Shown in pieces: positions 63,703 to 64,000 of a stretch of DNA of 64,000 nucleotides. Positions within the stretch are counted from its first letter, which is position 1. Each line of letters starts with the position of its first letter. This stretch comes from Microglena sp. YARC (taxonomy: Eukaryota; Chlorophyta; Chlorophyceae; Chlamydomonadales; Chlamydomonadaceae), in the NCBI GenBank assembly GCA_022414725.1, contig CM039463.1:80363420-80427419 (forward strand), given 5' to 3'. A program made the translations under genes and the position numbers. The notes beneath the pieces are model-generated. The model did no database searches and had not been told where the DNA came from. It worked only from the letters and a program-made list of their open reading frames with translations.

Positions 63703-63930
63703 TTGAGTTTGGTACTTGGCGGCATCCAGCAAGACTCTCTCCAAGTGTCCCATTGAGTCGTCCACCATGCCCTCCACCGCTGCCAGAGCATCGGTCAGGC
63801 TATGTTGCTGCTCCATGCTCCCACGCTTCAGATTCTGTAGCACAAGGTAAATACCGTCCACTGCTTCGCTGCTCTCATCCATCACCACCACCACTTCATC
63901 ACTCTGATGCCCAAGGTACTCTAGTTGGGA
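63703..63930 (-). CDS. Coiled-coil gene, most 5' exon seen
   Basis: On the minus strand a CTGTGATGCAG acceptor and a GTGAGA donor bound exactly 228 nt, 76 codons in phase 0: SQLEYLGHQSDEVVVVMDES, SEAVDGIYLVLQNLKRGSME, QQHSLTDALAAVEGMVDDSM, GHLERVLLDAAKYQTQ. It is largely helical with heptad spacing of hydrophobics, as in coiled-coil or tropomyosin-like segments. End phase 0 fits the start of exon 59860-60280. Alternatively ATG at 63934-63936 could be an initiator, but the CAG there looks like an acceptor. Element H lies just inside the following intron. Confidence 0.7.
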
Positions 63931-64000
63931 CTGCATCACAGAGTTGGGGTTGCATCGGTTTGATTTGGTTTGGGTTTAGGGTGCGTTGGGGTTTGGATTG

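Overview
This is eukaryotic nuclear DNA: spliced exons with GT-AG borders, long dinucleotide and homopolymer microsatellites, several transposon families and a 1000-bp N gap. A green alga is my best guess, at low confidence. It rests on the Ser-Pro/Pro-rich hinge in the one long ORF, short TTTAGGG-like runs, and a telobox-type Myb exon. No rRNA gene, intact tRNA, CRISPR array or prokaryotic operon is visible. Genes are sparse and mostly seen as single exons.

Layout. 0-5.4 kb (+): an ankyrin-repeat gene built of 99-nt, phase-0, one-repeat exons, with truncated exon copies and large satellites in its introns. 5.4-9.9 kb: dispersed repeats. 10.0-12.9 kb (+): one intact 963-codon Gag-like ORF with a CCHC zinc knuckle and no pol. 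13.4-15.6 kb (-): a second ankyrin locus, an inverted paralog of the first. 14.2-20 kb: a 19-bp satellite, C/A-rich DNA and the gap. 20-25.4 kb: a higher-order satellite. 27.8-43.3 kb: a mosaic of four mobile-element families (A, B, C, D) joined by (TA)n tracts. B and C end in a hairpin plus CTAG, as Helitrons do. 43.5-50.7 kb: MITE-like elements (F, H), the last exon of a telobox-Myb gene, and an exon split by a hAT-like MITE. 50.9-52.7 kb: minisatellites. 52.9-63.9 kb (-): five phase-compatible exons of an unrecognised coiled-coil gene whose introns are full of tandem arrays.

Main observation. At five separate exons, in three genes, the same thing has happened. The last part of the intron, the AG acceptor and the first 15-78 nt of the exon have been copied upstream, from once to about 15 times. 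The full-length exon is always the most 3' copy. Other satellites (36 bp, 19 bp) have grown out of the ends of dispersed elements. The window therefore looks like a place where splice acceptors and transposon ends seed satellite DNA.

Limits. All calls come from reading the sequence. Element boundaries are mostly good to a few bases where stated. Names such as Helitron-like or hAT-like rest on termini and target sites only, because no transposase was found.
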